A program made the position numbers and the translations under genes. A stretch of 64,000 bases of DNA. Source: Variovorax boronicumulans. Lineage in GTDB: Bacteria > Pseudomonadota > Gammaproteobacteria > Burkholderiales > Burkholderiaceae_C. The stretch lies in the NCBI RefSeq assembly GCF_030812215.1, contig NZ_JAUSSG010000012.1:62001-126000 (forward strand), given 5' to 3'. Below the pieces are notes generated by a model. That model worked only from the letters and a program-made list of their open reading frames with translations, was not told where the DNA came from and made no database searches. The stretch's first letter is position 1, and the number at the start of each line of letters is the position of its first letter. Shown here piece by piece: positions 25,928-34,624 of the stretch.

Positions 25928-26764
25928 ATGGAACTCCGCCCCCTCCCTTCGCCGCTTCGCATGGCCGCACGCGGGCTCGCGGCGGTGCTGCTCACAGCCG
26001 GCGCTTCGGCCCATGCGCTCGTGATCGGCGTCACCGAAGGCGTGAGCTACCAGGTCACCGAGGCGCAGATCGCGCCGCGCTTCGAGCCGATTGCCGAAGC
26101 CCTGAGCAAGGCGCTCAAGCAGCCGGTGACGATCAAGGTGCTGATCTCGTACAACCTGACGCGCGAGGCGCTGAAGAAGAAAGAGGTGGACCTGGTGTTC
26201 ATCCACCCGGCGCACGTCGCGCTCGAGGCGGTGAAGTCGGGCAGCTACAAGGCGCTGGCCTTCACCGCGGGCTACACCGACTACAAGGTCTCCTTCCTGT
26301 GCAAGCAGGCGCAGCCCATCTCCGACTGGAAGGCTGTCGCCGGCAAGAGCCTGGTGCTGCCCGAGGTGGACTCGATCACCTCGGTGATCACGCGCGCGAT
26401 GCTGCGCGAGCACGGCGTCGCGGAGTCCGCAGTCAAGGTGACCAACACGCGCTTTCAGGAAGCCGTGCCCTTCTACGTGACCAACGGCTTTGCCGCGTAT
26501 GGCGCGACCGCATCGGCCGGCGTGATCAAGACCTGGACCGACGGCGGCGGCAAGGTCTGCGCGGAATCGCGCGGCGTGCCGATCAAGCAGTGGCTCGCAT
26601 CCACCAAGACCGATGCCGCCACCATGGCCACGATGCGCGAAACGCTGCTCGGCCTCAGCCAGAGCGATGCCGGCAAGCGCGCGCTCGCAGCCTCGAACTA
26701 CACGGGCTTCGTTGCGGCCACGAACGACTCGGAAGCGGACCTGATGCGCTGGCTGGGCATCTGA
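25928..26764 (+). CDS. PhnD-like phosphate/phosphonate-type periplasmic binding protein
   Basis: 278 residues. Signal peptide (ending ASAHA) and then a type II periplasmic binding fold of the PhnD/SsuA-like group: LVIGVTEGVSYQV at the start, FEPIAEALSKALKQPV, VDLVFIHPAHVALEAVKSGSYKALAF, and a second lobe with VLPEVDSITSVITRAML. Such proteins capture phosphonate, phosphite or other oxyanions for an ABC importer, or act as sensor partners. No permease or ATPase gene is adjacent, which is unusual. ATG at 25928 preceded by GAAAGAAAG. It is divergent from the MFS unit and shares its regulatory region; it ends with an intrinsic terminator. Confidence 0.8.
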   Translation: MELRPLPSPLRMAARGLAAVLLTAGASAHALVIGVTEGVSYQVTEAQIAPRFEPIAEALSKALKQPVTIKVLISYNLTREALKKKEVDLVFIHPAHVALEAVKSGSYKALAFTAGYTDYKVSFLCKQAQPISDWKAVAGKSLVLPEVDSITSVITRAMLREHGVAESAVKVTNTRFQEAVPFYVTNGFAAYGATASAGVIKTWTDGGGKVCAESRGVPIKQWLASTKTDAATMATMRETLLGLSQSDAGKRALAASNYTGFVAATNDSEADLMRWLGI

Positions 26765-26788
26765 CGCCCCGCACCTGAAAAACCACGG

Positions 26789-26819
26789 GCGGGGGCAGAA
26801 TCCCCCGCTTGCGCTTTTT
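26789..26819 (+). terminator. Intrinsic terminator after the PhnD-like gene
   Basis: Stem GCGGGGG (26789-26795), six-base loop, stem CCCCCGC (26802-26808), then a short spacer and TTTTT (26815-26819). It ends 11 bases before the start of the glutathione transferase gene, so that gene needs its own promoter or read-through. Confidence 0.75.
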
Positions 26820-26830
26820 CAGGAACACCC

Positions 26831-27535
26831 ATGACCGATCTCTCGAGCTTTCCCATCACGAAGAAATGGCCCGCCCAGCACCCTGAGCGCCTGCAGCTGT
26901 ATTCGCTGCCCACGCCCAACGGCGTGAAGGTGTCGATCCTGCTGGAGGAGACCGGCCTCGCCTACGAACCGCACCTGGTGAGCTTCGAGACGCAGGACCA
27001 GATGTCGCCGGAGTTCCTGTCGCTCAACCCGAACAACAAGATCCCGGCGATCCTCGATCCCGACGGCCCCGGCGGCAGGCCGCTCGCGCTGTTCGAATCG
27101 GGCGCAATCTTGATCTATCTCGCCGAGAAGACCGGCAAGTTCATCCCGAAGGATGCCGCGGGCCGCTACGAAACCATCCAGTGGGTGATGTTCCAGATGG
27201 GCGGCATCGGGCCCATGTTCGGCCAGCTCGGCTTCTTCAACAAATTCGCCGGCAAGGACTACGAAGACAAGCGCCCGCGCGACCGCTACGTGGCCGAGTC
27301 GAAGCGCCTGCTCGGCGTGCTCGACAAGCACCTGGCGAACCGCACGTGGATCATGGGCGACGACTACACGATTGCCGACATCGCCTCGTTCCCCTGGATC
27401 CGCAACCTCATCGGTTTCTATGAGGCGGGCGACCTGGTGGGGTTCAGCGACTTCAAGAACGTGGCGCGCGTGCTCGAGGCGTTCGTGGCGCGGCCAGCGG
27501 TCGTGAAGGGCCTGAATATCCCCAAGCGGGGCTGA
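26831..27535 (+). CDS. Glutathione S-transferase family disulfide-bond oxidoreductase (YfcG/YghU-like)
   Basis: 234 residues. N-terminal thioredoxin-fold GST domain with LQLYSLPTPNGVKVSILLEE, the TPNG motif of YfcG/YghU in which a Thr or Asn, not Cys or Tyr, activates glutathione, then NPNNKIPAILDPDGPGG and ESGAILIYLAEKTG for the glutathione gamma-glutamyl site. The C-terminal domain is helical with a conserved MGDDYTIADIASFPW N-capping box. YfcG-type enzymes reduce disulfides and peroxides with glutathione. Not obviously linked to the siderophore genes that start 33 bases after its stop on the opposite strand. Confidence 0.9.
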   Translation: MTDLSSFPITKKWPAQHPERLQLYSLPTPNGVKVSILLEETGLAYEPHLVSFETQDQMSPEFLSLNPNNKIPAILDPDGPGGRPLALFESGAILIYLAEKTGKFIPKDAAGRYETIQWVMFQMGGIGPMFGQLGFFNKFAGKDYEDKRPRDRYVAESKRLLGVLDKHLANRTWIMGDDYTIADIASFPWIRNLIGFYEAGDLVGFSDFKNVARVLEAFVARPAVVKGLNIPKRG

Positions 27536-27567
27536 CCGCCCGGCGGCCCTTCCTCGGCATTCAGGAC

Positions 27568-29994
27568 TCAGGGCCGCAGCGTCTGGCGCACCAGCGCCGG
27601 ATCGCGCGCGATGTCTTCCTCGCGGAACGGGAAGCGCAGCCAGTCTTTCTTCGCGTAGCGGGCCACCGGTGCAAGGCCCTTGCCGTTCGTCACCGCGGTT
27701 TCCTTCTCGCCGTGCGCGAGCAGCGTACGGGCCTGCACGCCGCGCCGGTCGAAGTACACGACCTGGAGGTAGGTGTTGCCGTGGGAGCGATCGCCCATGG
27801 TGTAGTCGCCCTCGTTGGCGCAGGAGATGCTGAAGTAGCCCTCGGCATCGCAGCCTCCGAAGAGCGGAACCTCGCGGCCTTCGCTGCGGGCGAAGCGCAG
27901 CGTGCCCAGCGGGGCGTCCAGCGCCCGGCCCTTCTGTCGCATGTCGTCGACCGCAGCGGCGAGCGCGCTCGCCACGCGCGGGTCTGCCGCATTGATGCCA
28001 GTCGGCGTTTGCAGCGGCGCCTCCGCAGAGAACGCCTTTGCATAGAGCTCCTTGGCCGGAATCTGCCGCAGCCGGGTCCAGAAGGCATCCCACAGCAGTG
28101 CCCCGCGGTCCTGCGCACCAGCGCGGTTCGACCAGTTGCGAAGCACCTGACAGGCCTGCTGCACATCGGGCGTCGGCGCGCCCTGGCCGGACGCTGCGCA
28201 CGCCGCATCGAGCAGGGGTTGCTTGAACTGATCCGCGGTATAGGAGCGAGCCTCCTCCGTCTTCTGCATCATGCGTTGCGCCAGTTGCATGGACGAGGTT
28301 GCGCCCGAGCCCGCGAGTTCTTGCGCAATGCGATGCCCTTCCCTTCCGCGCATGCTCAGCGCGCGGCCCTCGCCGCCAAGGATCGATGCGAAGCCCGTCA
28401 ACGGCTGCGCCGGGTTGGTCAGCCAGTAGCTGTCGTTCATGTTGGCCACGTAGTCCTCGCGCAGCATGCTCGGCAAACGATCGACGGGCATGCGACCCGG
28501 TTGTACCGAAGCCTGAACGGTTTGCCATTCGCATGTCGCGCGGCTGCCGTCGAGCACGGGCGTGTCCGGATCGAAGGCGGCAAAGGCCTTGGACAGCGGC
28601 GTGGCGCAGGCTGCGCGCAGGTCGTTGGGTACGCCGGGCACCGCACCGACGTCGGCATACCAGACGCGGCCGTCGCCCCGCCCGATGGCGGCGGTGTTGA
28701 CCCATGGCATCGCTGCCTCCTGCTTCTGGATCTGGATGAATTCGTCGAGCGAACGCGCCTGGTCCCAGCGGAAGAAGTTCGGAAAGATGCGCGCGTTGTT
28801 CGCGTTGACGTCACGTATCGCGAACGCTTTGCGGGCGCTCCAGCCGAGCGCCGGATTGCGCGCCCCCAGATCGACCACCGGCCCGAAACGCGTGCGGTAG
28901 AGCGTGCGTTGAACCGCCTCGAAGGTCCCGTCGGCCCGGCGCACTTCCACCGTCAGCGGCTGGGCCTGCATGCGCTCGGACACGCCGTCGACCATGTAGC
29001 GGGTCGGGTCCTCCGGGTCCAGCACCAGGTCGAACAGCCCGAAGCGCCGCGCCGCAGACACCGTGTGGCTCCAGGCGACGTCGTTGTTGAAGCCGATCAT
29101 GATCACCGGGATGCCGAGGAAGGACACGCCCGCCACGTTCATCTTTCCCGGCAGCGTCAGGTGCGCCTGGTAGAAGCGGTCCGGCCCGCCCCAGTACCAG
29201 TGCGGGTTGCCGAACAGGACACTGCCGCCGCGCTCGCCTGTTGCTTGCTGCCCGAAGGCCAGCACATTGCTGCCGATGCCGCGCGCGTCGCCCACGGGAA
29301 TCTCGAGCCGGGACGACAGCGAGAGCTTGTCCGCCGGCGCGGGCGAAGCCGCCGCGGCAGGCTTCGCATTCACGATCTCGGAGACGAAGTGGGTGTACCC
29401 GCCTGCCAGCGCGGCGGCGATCATGCGCCGGTAGACATCGTCCGGCTCGATGGTCCGCACCCACGGCGCATCGTCGCAAGCGTGCCGCGCCCCCTTGCCG
29501 CCGCCCTTCTGGAGCGATCGCACATGGCGGTTGTAGCCCTCCGCGTAGCCGGCAATGAGTTCGTCGAGATCGGCCGGCTGCTCGCGCTTGAGCGCCTCGA
29601 CCGCATCGGGGCCGGCGAAAGCCTTGAAGAAGAAATCGAGATCGAGGTTGACAGGGGTGCCGAAGGTCGAGCGCGTGGCGGGCTTCTTGTCCGCACCGAA
29701 GTACAGGGACCGCTGTCCGCTGTAGGTAACGAAGGCATCGGCCAGCGTGCATAAGGCGTCCTCGGCTTGCACCTGGCCGTAGCCGATGCCAAGGCCTCGC
29801 CAGGTGCTGGCGCGAATGTGGGGAATGCCGTCGCCGGTGCGGCGTATCTCGATCGATGCCGTCGCCGTCGTCGCTGCAGTCGGTGCGTCACGCCGGGCCC
29901 ATGCGGGCGCGGTGCCGATGAAGGTGCAGGCAAGAGCGACGGCGGCGATGCAGCGGCCCAACGCTCGGGCGCCTGGCCTGGCGGTTGTTTTCAT
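27568..29994 (-). CDS. PvdQ-like Ntn-hydrolase acylase (penicillin/AHL acylase family), siderophore maturation or deacylation candidate
   Basis: 808 residues. Signal peptide (cleavage after AWA), alpha chain up to about residue 241, then the Ntn nucleophile Ser in GIGSNVLAFG at the start of the beta chain. The precursor must cut itself just before that Ser. Beta-chain landmarks are GNPHWYWGGPDRFYQAHL, GVSFLGIPVIMIGFNNDVAWSHTVSAAR and YVANMNDSYWLTNP (the Asn/Asp loop used for catalysis). The closest well-known relatives are PvdQ and aculeacin acylase, which cleave long-chain amides in the periplasm; PvdQ removes the fatty acid from pyoverdine precursors. Two adjacent ATG codons (29997, 29994) follow AAGGA; the second has better spacing. 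It lies 40 bases after the DUF4880 gene in the exporter/hydroxylase unit. Confidence 0.82.
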   Translation of the reverse strand: MKTTARPGARALGRCIAAVALACTFIGTAPAWARRDAPTAATTATASIEIRRTGDGIPHIRASTWRGLGIGYGQVQAEDALCTLADAFVTYSGQRSLYFGADKKPATRSTFGTPVNLDLDFFFKAFAGPDAVEALKREQPADLDELIAGYAEGYNRHVRSLQKGGGKGARHACDDAPWVRTIEPDDVYRRMIAAALAGGYTHFVSEIVNAKPAAAASPAPADKLSLSSRLEIPVGDARGIGSNVLAFGQQATGERGGSVLFGNPHWYWGGPDRFYQAHLTLPGKMNVAGVSFLGIPVIMIGFNNDVAWSHTVSAARRFGLFDLVLDPEDPTRYMVDGVSERMQAQPLTVEVRRADGTFEAVQRTLYRTRFGPVVDLGARNPALGWSARKAFAIRDVNANNARIFPNFFRWDQARSLDEFIQIQKQEAAMPWVNTAAIGRGDGRVWYADVGAVPGVPNDLRAACATPLSKAFAAFDPDTPVLDGSRATCEWQTVQASVQPGRMPVDRLPSMLREDYVANMNDSYWLTNPAQPLTGFASILGGEGRALSMRGREGHRIAQELAGSGATSSMQLAQRMMQKTEEARSYTADQFKQPLLDAACAASGQGAPTPDVQQACQVLRNWSNRAGAQDRGALLWDAFWTRLRQIPAKELYAKAFSAEAPLQTPTGINAADPRVASALAAAVDDMRQKGRALDAPLGTLRFARSEGREVPLFGGCDAEGYFSISCANEGDYTMGDRSHGNTYLQVVYFDRRGVQARTLLAHGEKETAVTNGKGLAPVARYAKKDWLRFPFREEDIARDPALVRQTLRP

Positions 29995-30034
29995 CATGTA
30001 TTCCTTGAACGGTAGGGAGCCGGTGCGCGACCGG

Positions 30035-30274
30035 CTATTGCAGGTCGGAGCCTCGGCGCCGCGCTTCCTCCAGTGCGGGCTTGACCAGGCCGGCGCCCGC
30101 GAGCGCCCACAAGGTGAGTGCCTCGTCGAATGCGCGCACATGCCGGGGGTCTTCGCCCAACCAGTGGACAAGTTGTTCTGCGTGAACGTGCGAGGGCACG
30201 TCGTGAAACTGGCAAAAGAGCGTCCAGGCCGTATCGACGGCAGTCGCTGCGGAAACAGAAGTTCTGGTGGCCAT
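30035..30274 (-). CDS. Orphan FecR N-terminal (DUF4880) domain protein
   Basis: 79 residues from the ATG at 30274; an in-frame ATG at 30340 would add 22 residues, and neither has a clear ribosome site. The whole protein is one FecR/anti-sigma N-terminal domain: AVDTAWTLFCQFHD, then QLVHWLGEDPRHVRAFDEALTLW, the pattern that in full FecR proteins sits in the cytoplasm and contacts the ECF sigma factor. The membrane helix and periplasmic signalling domain of FecR are absent. It may be a soluble regulator of a sigma factor encoded outside the window, or the remnant of a longer FecR. It lies between the ornithine hydroxylase and the acylase on the same strand. Confidence 0.65.
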   Translation of the reverse strand: MATRTSVSAATAVDTAWTLFCQFHDVPSHVHAEQLVHWLGEDPRHVRAFDEALTLWALAGAGLVKPALEEARRRGSDLQ

Positions 30275-30501
30275 CGTCGACTGCGTTGAATCTGTGCCGG
30301 GGTTGGCTTTGTCTTTCGTATTGACGCAGCACCCTCGCATATGTTCATTTCGGAGAGTTCCGAAGAAGCTGGCACTCACGTGGCACACGATGCAAGCGAG
30401 GCCGCGCAAGGTCTTCGGCGCTCGCCCTGCTTGGGCACATCCGTGTCGTCGCGCCATCGGCCACCCAGCGCCCGGTGCGGGCCGGGCGTGGTGACATCCA
30501 T

Positions 30502-31803
30502 CTATATCTGGACGACCTGCGACGCATCGCGCACGGCGCTGCGTGCGCGGGACTGGGCGGCGAGCAGCGCGTTGCCGATCTCGCCCGTGCGAACGGAGGT
30601 CACGGACAGCAGCGTGTCGCTCAGGCCATGGCTGTCTTCGCACGCGCCCTGCAGGTAGATGCCCGGATGGAAGTCGGGCGTGGCCTTCAGGCGGTAGTAG
30701 CGATCGACGTCGTAGTTGCCGATGTAGGGCGAGAGCGGCTCCAGCAGGTCCTTGTGCTGGTCGCGCGCATAGCCAGTGGCGAGCACCACGGCGTCGTAGC
30801 GCACGGTGCTTTCGCGTTCCACGTCGCGGTCGAGCAGCGTGAGGTGGACGCCGTCCTGTGCGGCGCGCACCGCCCGCACCTCGTGCTGGCGCAGCATGCG
30901 CAGGCGCGAGCTGCGCGCCACCTTCTGGTCGTAGAAGACCTTGTAGATCTGCTGGATCAGGTCGAGGTCGGCCACCGCGTAGTTGGTCTGCGAGAACTCG
31001 TCCAGGAGCGCGGCGCGCACGTCGCTGTCGCGGCTGAACATGTAGTCGGTGAAGTCGGCGTTGAAGACTTCGTTGACGAAGGGGCTGTCGTCCGAGGGGC
31101 GGATCGAGCGCGCACGCATGATGAGGTCGACCTGCGGCGCGCCGGGGCGCCCCTGCAGGTCCATGAAGATCTCCGCCGCGCTCTGGCCCGCGCCGACGAT
31201 GGCGACGCGGCGTGCCTGCGGATGCTGCGCCATGTCCTTCAGGTAGCTGCTCGAATGGAACACGCGCGGATCGTCGCGCAGGGCGCGAAAGCCTTCGGGA
31301 ATGTTGGGCACGCCGCCGATGCTCACCACCAGGTTGCGCGCAAGGCGCTCCTGCACACGGCCATCGGCCGTGCGCGAGCGCACGCGCAAGAGCGACACCT
31401 CGCCGCCCTGCTTCTCGGGCAGCACCTCGAACACTTCTTCGCCGTAGCGGCAGGCTTCCTCGAACTGGCCCGCGGCCCAGCCGAGGTAGTCGTTGAACTC
31501 GTGGCGGCTCGGGAAAAAGCTCTTGAGGTTGATGAAGTCCGTCAACCGGCCCTGTTCGTGCAGGTAGTTCACGAAGGTGAAGCGGCTGGTGGGATTGCGC
31601 AGCGTCGCCAGGTCCTTCAGGAACGAGATCTGCATGTGCGCCTGGTCCAGCAGCATGTGCGGATGCCAGGCGAAGCTGGGTTGCCGTTCGATGAACAGGG
31701 CGTCCAACGGCTTGCCGCCATGGCGCTTCTCGTCAAGTGCGATGGCCAGCGCGACGTTCGACGGGCCGAACCCGATCCCGATCAGGTCATGGATGTGCTG
31801 CAT
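30502..31803 (-). CDS. pvdA: L-ornithine N5-monooxygenase
   Basis: 433 residues. FAD- and NADPH-dependent enzyme that hydroxylates the side-chain amine of ornithine, the first step to hydroxamate iron ligands. The FAD site is LIGIGFGPSNVALAIAL at the N-terminus, the NADPH site is VAIVGAGQSAAEIFMDL (about residues 196-212), and the C-terminal HGLSDTLLSVTSVRTGEI closes the active site. Substrate-loop features such as MQISFLKDLATLRNPTSRFTF match PvdA/SidA enzymes. ATG at 31803 with AGGAG ten bases upstream. It follows the exporter gene by 50 bases. Confidence 0.95.
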   Translation of the reverse strand: MQHIHDLIGIGFGPSNVALAIALDEKRHGGKPLDALFIERQPSFAWHPHMLLDQAHMQISFLKDLATLRNPTSRFTFVNYLHEQGRLTDFINLKSFFPSRHEFNDYLGWAAGQFEEACRYGEEVFEVLPEKQGGEVSLLRVRSRTADGRVQERLARNLVVSIGGVPNIPEGFRALRDDPRVFHSSSYLKDMAQHPQARRVAIVGAGQSAAEIFMDLQGRPGAPQVDLIMRARSIRPSDDSPFVNEVFNADFTDYMFSRDSDVRAALLDEFSQTNYAVADLDLIQQIYKVFYDQKVARSSRLRMLRQHEVRAVRAAQDGVHLTLLDRDVERESTVRYDAVVLATGYARDQHKDLLEPLSPYIGNYDVDRYYRLKATPDFHPGIYLQGACEDSHGLSDTLLSVTSVRTGEIGNALLAAQSRARSAVRDASQVVQI

Positions 31804-31853
31804 GGGATGTCAACTCCTGTGTGTGTTGGATGCGATCGAAAAGGCGCGGGTCT

Positions 31854-33548
31854 TCACGCGGCGAGGCTCGCCGGGGCGCGCGCCCGGTCTTCTGCAATGC
31901 GTCCGGCCTTCATGGTGATCACGCGGTCGGCCAGGTGGAAGTAGCGGTCGTCGTGCGAGATGACCACCAGCAGGTGGCCCTTGGCGCGCAACTCGGGCAA
32001 CAGCTCCGTGTAGAAGAGATGGCGGAAGGTCGGGTCCTGGTCGGCCGCCCATTCGTCGAACACCAGCACCGGCCGGCCTTCGAGATAGGCGTGCACCAGT
32101 GCGAGCCGCTTGCGCTGGCCGGTCGACAGGTCGACGGTGCTGAAGGAGCCGTCCTTGATGCTCACCTTGTGGGCGATTTCCAGGCGCTGCAGGTAGGGCA
32201 GCGCGGCCTGCGGCAGTCCGTGGGTGCCCTCGCCCTTGCCGTCGCCGGCGAGGTCCTCGAACAGGTAGAAGTCGGAGAACACGGTGGTAAAGAGCTGGCG
32301 GTAGTCATCGCGCGCCTGCGGCGTGACGACCGCGCCGTCGCGCAGCACCTCGCCCTGCTGCGGTGCATAGAGGCCCAGCAGCAGCTTGATGAGCGTGGTC
32401 TTGCCGGAGCCGTTGTCGCCCACCACGAACACCATCTCGCCGCGGCGCAGTTGCAGGTCGATGGGGCCGAGCACGAAGGGCTCGCCGCCATCGGGCGCGT
32501 CGAAGGCGTAGTGCACGCCGCGCATGCCGATGCCCTCCGACAGGCTCTGCGGCCCACCCGCGCGCTCCAGGTGCAAGTGCGGCTCCGGGCTTGCGAAGCG
32601 CGCCGACAGGTCGGCGATACGCATGAAGGCGATCTTGGCGCGGCCCACGTTGGGCAGCGAACGCGCGATCTGGTCGATCGGCCCCTTCAGGAACAGCAGC
32701 ACCAGCACGAAGCCGCTGAGCACCACGGGCTCGGTGGTGCGGAACGCGGCCCAGCCCAGGATCAGCGCGATCAGCAGGAAGAACATGGCCGAGCCGAACG
32801 AAGTGGCCAGCACGAAGACGTTGATGGCGCGGCTGTTGACGCTGCGGATGCTGTCGACGATGCGCTCGATCTGGCCGCCGAACATGCGGGTGCGACGGTC
32901 GCGGTGCATGCGCAGTTCCTTGGCGCCTTCGCTGATCGCCTGGTAGGCCTTGTGCAACTGGTCCTCGTGCTCTCGCGCCTTCCAGAAACCGACCTCGGCG
33001 CGGGTCTGCGCCACGGTCTGGAAGGTGGCGCCCAGCACCAGCGCCACGAACAGCAGGCAGAAGAGCGGCAGCGAAAGCCACGCCAGGTAGGCCAGGCAGC
33101 CCAGCGCGACCGCCACCGCGATGAGCGCGGTGGACAGCACGAAGGCGGCGTCGCTGATCATGTCCACGTCCTGCGACAGCACGGGCATGAGGCGGTGGGT
33201 GCGGTAGCGCTCCAGCGCGTCGATGGGTGCCGAGAGGATCTTCTGCGCGAGGCTCTTGCGCACCTGGGCCACCAGCTTCTGGCCCACGAAGTTGGTGGAG
33301 ATGTCCGACGCCATGCGGCCGAACAGCGCCACCAGGCACAGCCCGATGAAGGTCAGCAACAGCCCGCCGGCCATGCTGCCCTGCTGGTTGAGCACCTGGT
33401 TGATGGTGCGCAGCAGGGCGACTGTGGCCACGCCCGCGAAGACGCCCGTGACGATGGACAACAGGATCCACGGATAAAAGGGCTTCAGCAGGCGCGCGAC
33501 CTCCGCGCGATTGCCGCTGCCGGCGCCAGTAGCACTGGGAGATGTCAT
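31854..33548 (-). CDS. PvdE-type cyclic peptide/siderophore ABC exporter (permease fused to ATPase)
   Basis: 564 residues. Six membrane helices in the first 300 residues and an ABC ATPase after that: Walker A VGDNGSGKTTLIKLLLG (about 385), signature STVDLSTGQRKRLALVHAYLEG, Walker B PVLVFDEWAADQDP, and the switch His in VVISHDDRYFHLAD. The size and the DEWAADQDP wording match PvdE and related exporters, which move a siderophore precursor from the cytoplasm to the periplasm. The neighbouring acylase is periplasmic, so exporter and acylase could act in sequence as PvdE and PvdQ do for pyoverdine. ATG at 33548. Head of the unit exporter-hydroxylase-DUF4880-acylase. Confidence 0.92.
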   Translation of the reverse strand: MTSPSATGAGSGNRAEVARLLKPFYPWILLSIVTGVFAGVATVALLRTINQVLNQQGSMAGGLLLTFIGLCLVALFGRMASDISTNFVGQKLVAQVRKSLAQKILSAPIDALERYRTHRLMPVLSQDVDMISDAAFVLSTALIAVAVALGCLAYLAWLSLPLFCLLFVALVLGATFQTVAQTRAEVGFWKAREHEDQLHKAYQAISEGAKELRMHRDRRTRMFGGQIERIVDSIRSVNSRAINVFVLATSFGSAMFFLLIALILGWAAFRTTEPVVLSGFVLVLLFLKGPIDQIARSLPNVGRAKIAFMRIADLSARFASPEPHLHLERAGGPQSLSEGIGMRGVHYAFDAPDGGEPFVLGPIDLQLRRGEMVFVVGDNGSGKTTLIKLLLGLYAPQQGEVLRDGAVVTPQARDDYRQLFTTVFSDFYLFEDLAGDGKGEGTHGLPQAALPYLQRLEIAHKVSIKDGSFSTVDLSTGQRKRLALVHAYLEGRPVLVFDEWAADQDPTFRHLFYTELLPELRAKGHLLVVISHDDRYFHLADRVITMKAGRIAEDRARAPASLAA

Positions 33549-33582
33549 GCAAGGAATCTTTCCGCCCATCGGGGCGATTGCG

Positions 33583-33693
33583 TTCATGCGGCGCGATGCC
33601 GTCCCTTGCATAGACGAGCGGGCGCGGCCGATGTTCATGCGAGGCGCCGGGCGGGAGGCTTTTTCGCGCCGCGCCGGTGAACATGCGAGGCGC
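33583..33693. repeat. Three related motifs in the exporter/FhuF divergent region
   Basis: TTCATGCG-GCGC (33583-33594), TTCATGCGAGGCGC (33634-33647) and AACATGCGAGGCGC (33680-33693) recur within 111 bases, the last two 46 bases apart and identical over 12 positions. This is the whole regulatory space between the two divergent siderophore units. No Fur box was seen here, so the repeats are the best candidates for a regulator or sigma-factor site. Confidence 0.4.
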
Positions 33694-33754
33694 TCGCACG
33701 TCTGGAAGGAATGCACCCCGAGCGACGCTTCGCGGCCCTCCGCGGGGCCGGCCC

Positions 33755-34552
33755 ATGATTCCGCTGCTGGCACCGATCTTCCGGGGCGAGCTCGCGCATC
33801 TCGGCGAAGGGCTTCAGTGCGCACGCACGCCGCCACCCGGCGCGGTGCGCGTGGCCGACCTGCTGCAGCCCGGCTCGCGCCTTGCGGAGGTGCTGCGCAC
33901 GCACGCACGCTTCAGGCGCCACGGCGATGCGGATCAGCGGGCGGTGGCTTCCGCCTGGACTCTGCGATACGCCGAGGTGCTGCTGCCTCCGGTCGTGGCT
34001 GCGGCGAGCATGCTGCACCATGTGTTTCCGCTCTCGGCGGAGCAAACGTGGGTGCGGCTCGATGGCAACGGCGACGTGGTCGACTTCCACATTGTCGAGC
34101 TGGGCGAATCGCGGCGTGGCGCTTCGACCGCCGAGCGCTACGCGCCGCTGCTGCGGGAGCACCTCGCGCCGCTCTTCGACGCGCTCGCCGGGCTCGCGCG
34201 GATCGCGCCGAAGATCCTCTGGGGCAACGTGTCACGCCATCTCGAACCCATCCTCGACCAGGGCCTGCAGCTGACCGGCGGATCGGCCGGCATCGCACAG
34301 GACCGAACCTGGCTGCTATACGAAGCCGAGTGGCCGGGCGCGGGCACCGGCGCCAATCCGCTGCATGGCACCCGGCGCGAGGTGACGCGGCGGCATGAAG
34401 GCCGAGACATCCCCTTGAGGCTGCACCGGCAGTGCTGCCTCTATCACCTGCTGCCCGGCGAGGGCTACTGCGGCGCGTGCCCCCTGGCGCCCCAGAACCG
34501 CAAGGATGGGGTCGAGGAAGCAGCGCAGCAAACGCAGGAAAGCCACGGGTGA
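33755..34552 (+). CDS. fhuF: FhuF-like siderophore-iron reductase
   Basis: 265 residues. FhuF-type ferric reductases are cytoplasmic or membrane-associated and free iron from imported hydroxamate siderophores by reduction. The C-terminal [2Fe-2S] site is present as C-C-x10-C-x2-C in QCCLYHLLPGEGYCGACPL, and the N-terminal FhuF fold shows ILWGNVSRHLEPILDQ and a middle segment WTLRYAEVLLPPVVAAASML. ATG at 33755 begins the conserved part. First gene of the plus-strand unit, 72 bases before the formyltransferase gene. Confidence 0.85.
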   Translation: MIPLLAPIFRGELAHLGEGLQCARTPPPGAVRVADLLQPGSRLAEVLRTHARFRRHGDADQRAVASAWTLRYAEVLLPPVVAAASMLHHVFPLSAEQTWVRLDGNGDVVDFHIVELGESRRGASTAERYAPLLREHLAPLFDALAGLARIAPKILWGNVSRHLEPILDQGLQLTGGSAGIAQDRTWLLYEAEWPGAGTGANPLHGTRREVTRRHEGRDIPLRLHRQCCLYHLLPGEGYCGACPLAPQNRKDGVEEAAQQTQESHG

Positions 34553-34624
34553 GACGCGCGGATGAACAGATCGCCGGGTACTTCGTCTTCCCAGGAGAGA
34601 TCTCAAACCATTCATCCCACACCT

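Noticed and set aside
30469..30488. Possible terminator after the ornithine hydroxylase gene (CGCCCGG ... CCGGGCG)
   Set aside because: Seven-base stem without a T-run on the minus strand, so termination is not supported.
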